This document shows, piece after piece, positions 63,476 through 64,000 of a stretch of 64,000 nt of DNA (position 1 is the first letter of the stretch; the number at the start of each line of letters is the position of its first letter). The DNA comes from an uncultured Paracoccaceae bacterium (GTDB lineage Bacteria > Pseudomonadota > Alphaproteobacteria > Rhodobacterales > Rhodobacteraceae). The position numbers and the translations under genes were made by a program. The DNA is taken from NCBI GenBank assembly GCA_947499715.1, contig CANMPL010000006.1, positions 1 to 64,000 on the forward strand. The letters run 5' to 3'. The notes under the pieces are model-generated. The model was not told the origin of the DNA, did not search any database, and saw nothing but the letters and a program-made list of their open reading frames with translations.

Positions 63476-64000
63476 CTAACTGACGGTCTTTAGCCCGAAC
63501 ATCCGCGAAAACGGCAGCGCACCGCCCGGAATGACAGAATTGCGGCGCGATTTGGTCGACAGCAACTTGCCCGGCCAAAAGGCCCGCGACATCTGCCGTC
63601 CGCCGCTGATCACCGAAGACGACCGCGTCTTGCGCGAGATCAGCTTGCCCGGCCAGAACATCCGCGACATCGCGCGATTATGGCTCAGATGCCGACGCGG
63701 CTTGCGATCCTTCAGCGTTGCAATGCCAAACTCGTCCGATACGCGCCCGCGCGGTGCGGGGACCGGCAATGACAGGAACAGCGGGTGATCCTTCATCACA
63801 CTGGGGGCCTTGTCGGGCGTATTGGGGACAAAGAAATCCTCATCCGCCTTGCCTGCGTCAATCGTGTCGCGCTTGGCCAGAATGTCGCGCGTCAACTGCG
63901 CTGCACCTAGCGGCTTATAGGTCGTCCGCACCACCAGAACCGCGTTCCCTGCGGCCAGACCCTTGCCATAGGCGGCCAGTGCGGATGGATGCACTTGCGC
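63476..64000 (-). CDS. hypothetical protein, C-terminal part, with basic repeats (truncated by window end)
   Basis: The open frame runs off the window's right edge, so only the last 174 or so residues are visible. No family recognised. The end carries a repeated basic unit: SRMFWPGKLISRKTRSSSVI, then SRAFWPGKLLSTKSRRNSVI 26 residues later, each followed by SGG or PGG, and a partial third copy (FSRMFGLKTVS) at the stop. Upstream is a more usual soluble region (GKGLAAGNAVLVVRTTYKPLG). The repeats could bind nucleic acid or membrane; that is a guess. Confidence 0.7.
   Translation of the reverse strand, partial: AQVHPSALAAYGKGLAAGNAVLVVRTTYKPLGAAQLTRDILAKRDTIDAGKADEDFFVPNTPDKAPSVMKDHPLFLSLPVPAPRGRVSDEFGIATLKDRKPRRHLSHNRAMSRMFWPGKLISRKTRSSSVISGGRQMSRAFWPGKLLSTKSRRNSVIPGGALPFSRMFGLKTVS

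Overview
The window looks like a chromosome segment of a marine alphaproteobacterium of the Rhodobacteraceae (Roseobacter group). The grounds are protein resemblance, moderately high GC, frequent GTG/TTG starts, and typical gene sets: a Tad pilus locus, NMT1-type ABC and TRAP solute-binding proteins, monomeric isocitrate dehydrogenase and many small roseobacter-type hypothetical proteins. The species cannot be fixed from the sequence alone.

Layout. 0.1-0.7 kb: wreck of an IS3-family transposase. 1.07-11.2 kb: a Tad (Flp) pilus locus, all on the plus strand: two flp pilins each followed by a hairpin, cpaB, a TadG-like protein, two TadE-like pseudopilins, cpaE, cpaF, tadB, tadC, a LuxR-type regulator and the prepilin peptidase. 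No secretin (cpaC/rcpA) or tadD is present. 11.4-12.7 kb: a decayed SARP/TPR regulator pseudogene (minus). 13.3-14.4 kb: a BLUF photoreceptor whose start appears to be an ATC codon, then a 2OG-Fe(II) hydroxylase. 15.5-17.8 kb: a DUF1611 (DgcN-like) gene coupled to an alanine-racemase-fold PLP enzyme, behind a structured leader. 18.8-19.9 kb: IS110-family transposase with an in-frame stop. 20.3-25.7 kb: shikimate-dehydrogenase-like gene divergent from a GntR regulator, ABC importer and flavoprotein operon. 27.9-30.6 kb: acyltransferase, tRNA-Trp, sulfotransferase-like gene, secE and nusG. 31.2-38.7 kb, mostly minus: TetR/flavoprotein/cupin operon, a PepSY - response regulator - histidine kinase - small membrane protein - cytochrome b561 operon, and a VOC protein - small protein - trpA operon. 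38.8-45.3 kb: ychF, a LuxR regulator fused to a catalytically dead alpha/beta-hydrolase, LysE exporter, and a patatin plus EEP-phosphatase pair.

45.6-59.5 kb is a clear genomic island inserted in the 3' end of tRNA-Ser(GCT). It is bounded by a 14-bp direct repeat (45636-45649 and 59496-59509), with tandem 12-bp repeats inside both ends. It carries a tyrosine integrase, a relaxase but no transfer apparatus, and a defence cassette: Vsr endonuclease (divergent), DNA cytosine methyltransferase, MutL/MORC-like GHKL ATPase, Z1-domain helicase-like ATPase, PD-(D/E)XK (DUF4420) protein and AIPR protein. The last five genes overlap or nearly touch and match the Mza (MutL-Z1-DUF-AIPR) antiphage architecture.

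59.8-64 kb returns to core chromosome: monomeric isocitrate dehydrogenase, an orphan TRAP solute-binding protein, and a convergent truncated gene with C-terminal 26-residue repeats.

The most notable points are the complete Mza-type cassette with an attached Vsr, the BLUF gene whose flavin-site tyrosine lies upstream of every conventional start codon, the LuxR/pseudo-hydrolase fusion lacking the Ser and His of the triad, and the mutually exclusive hairpins upstream of the DUF1611 gene.
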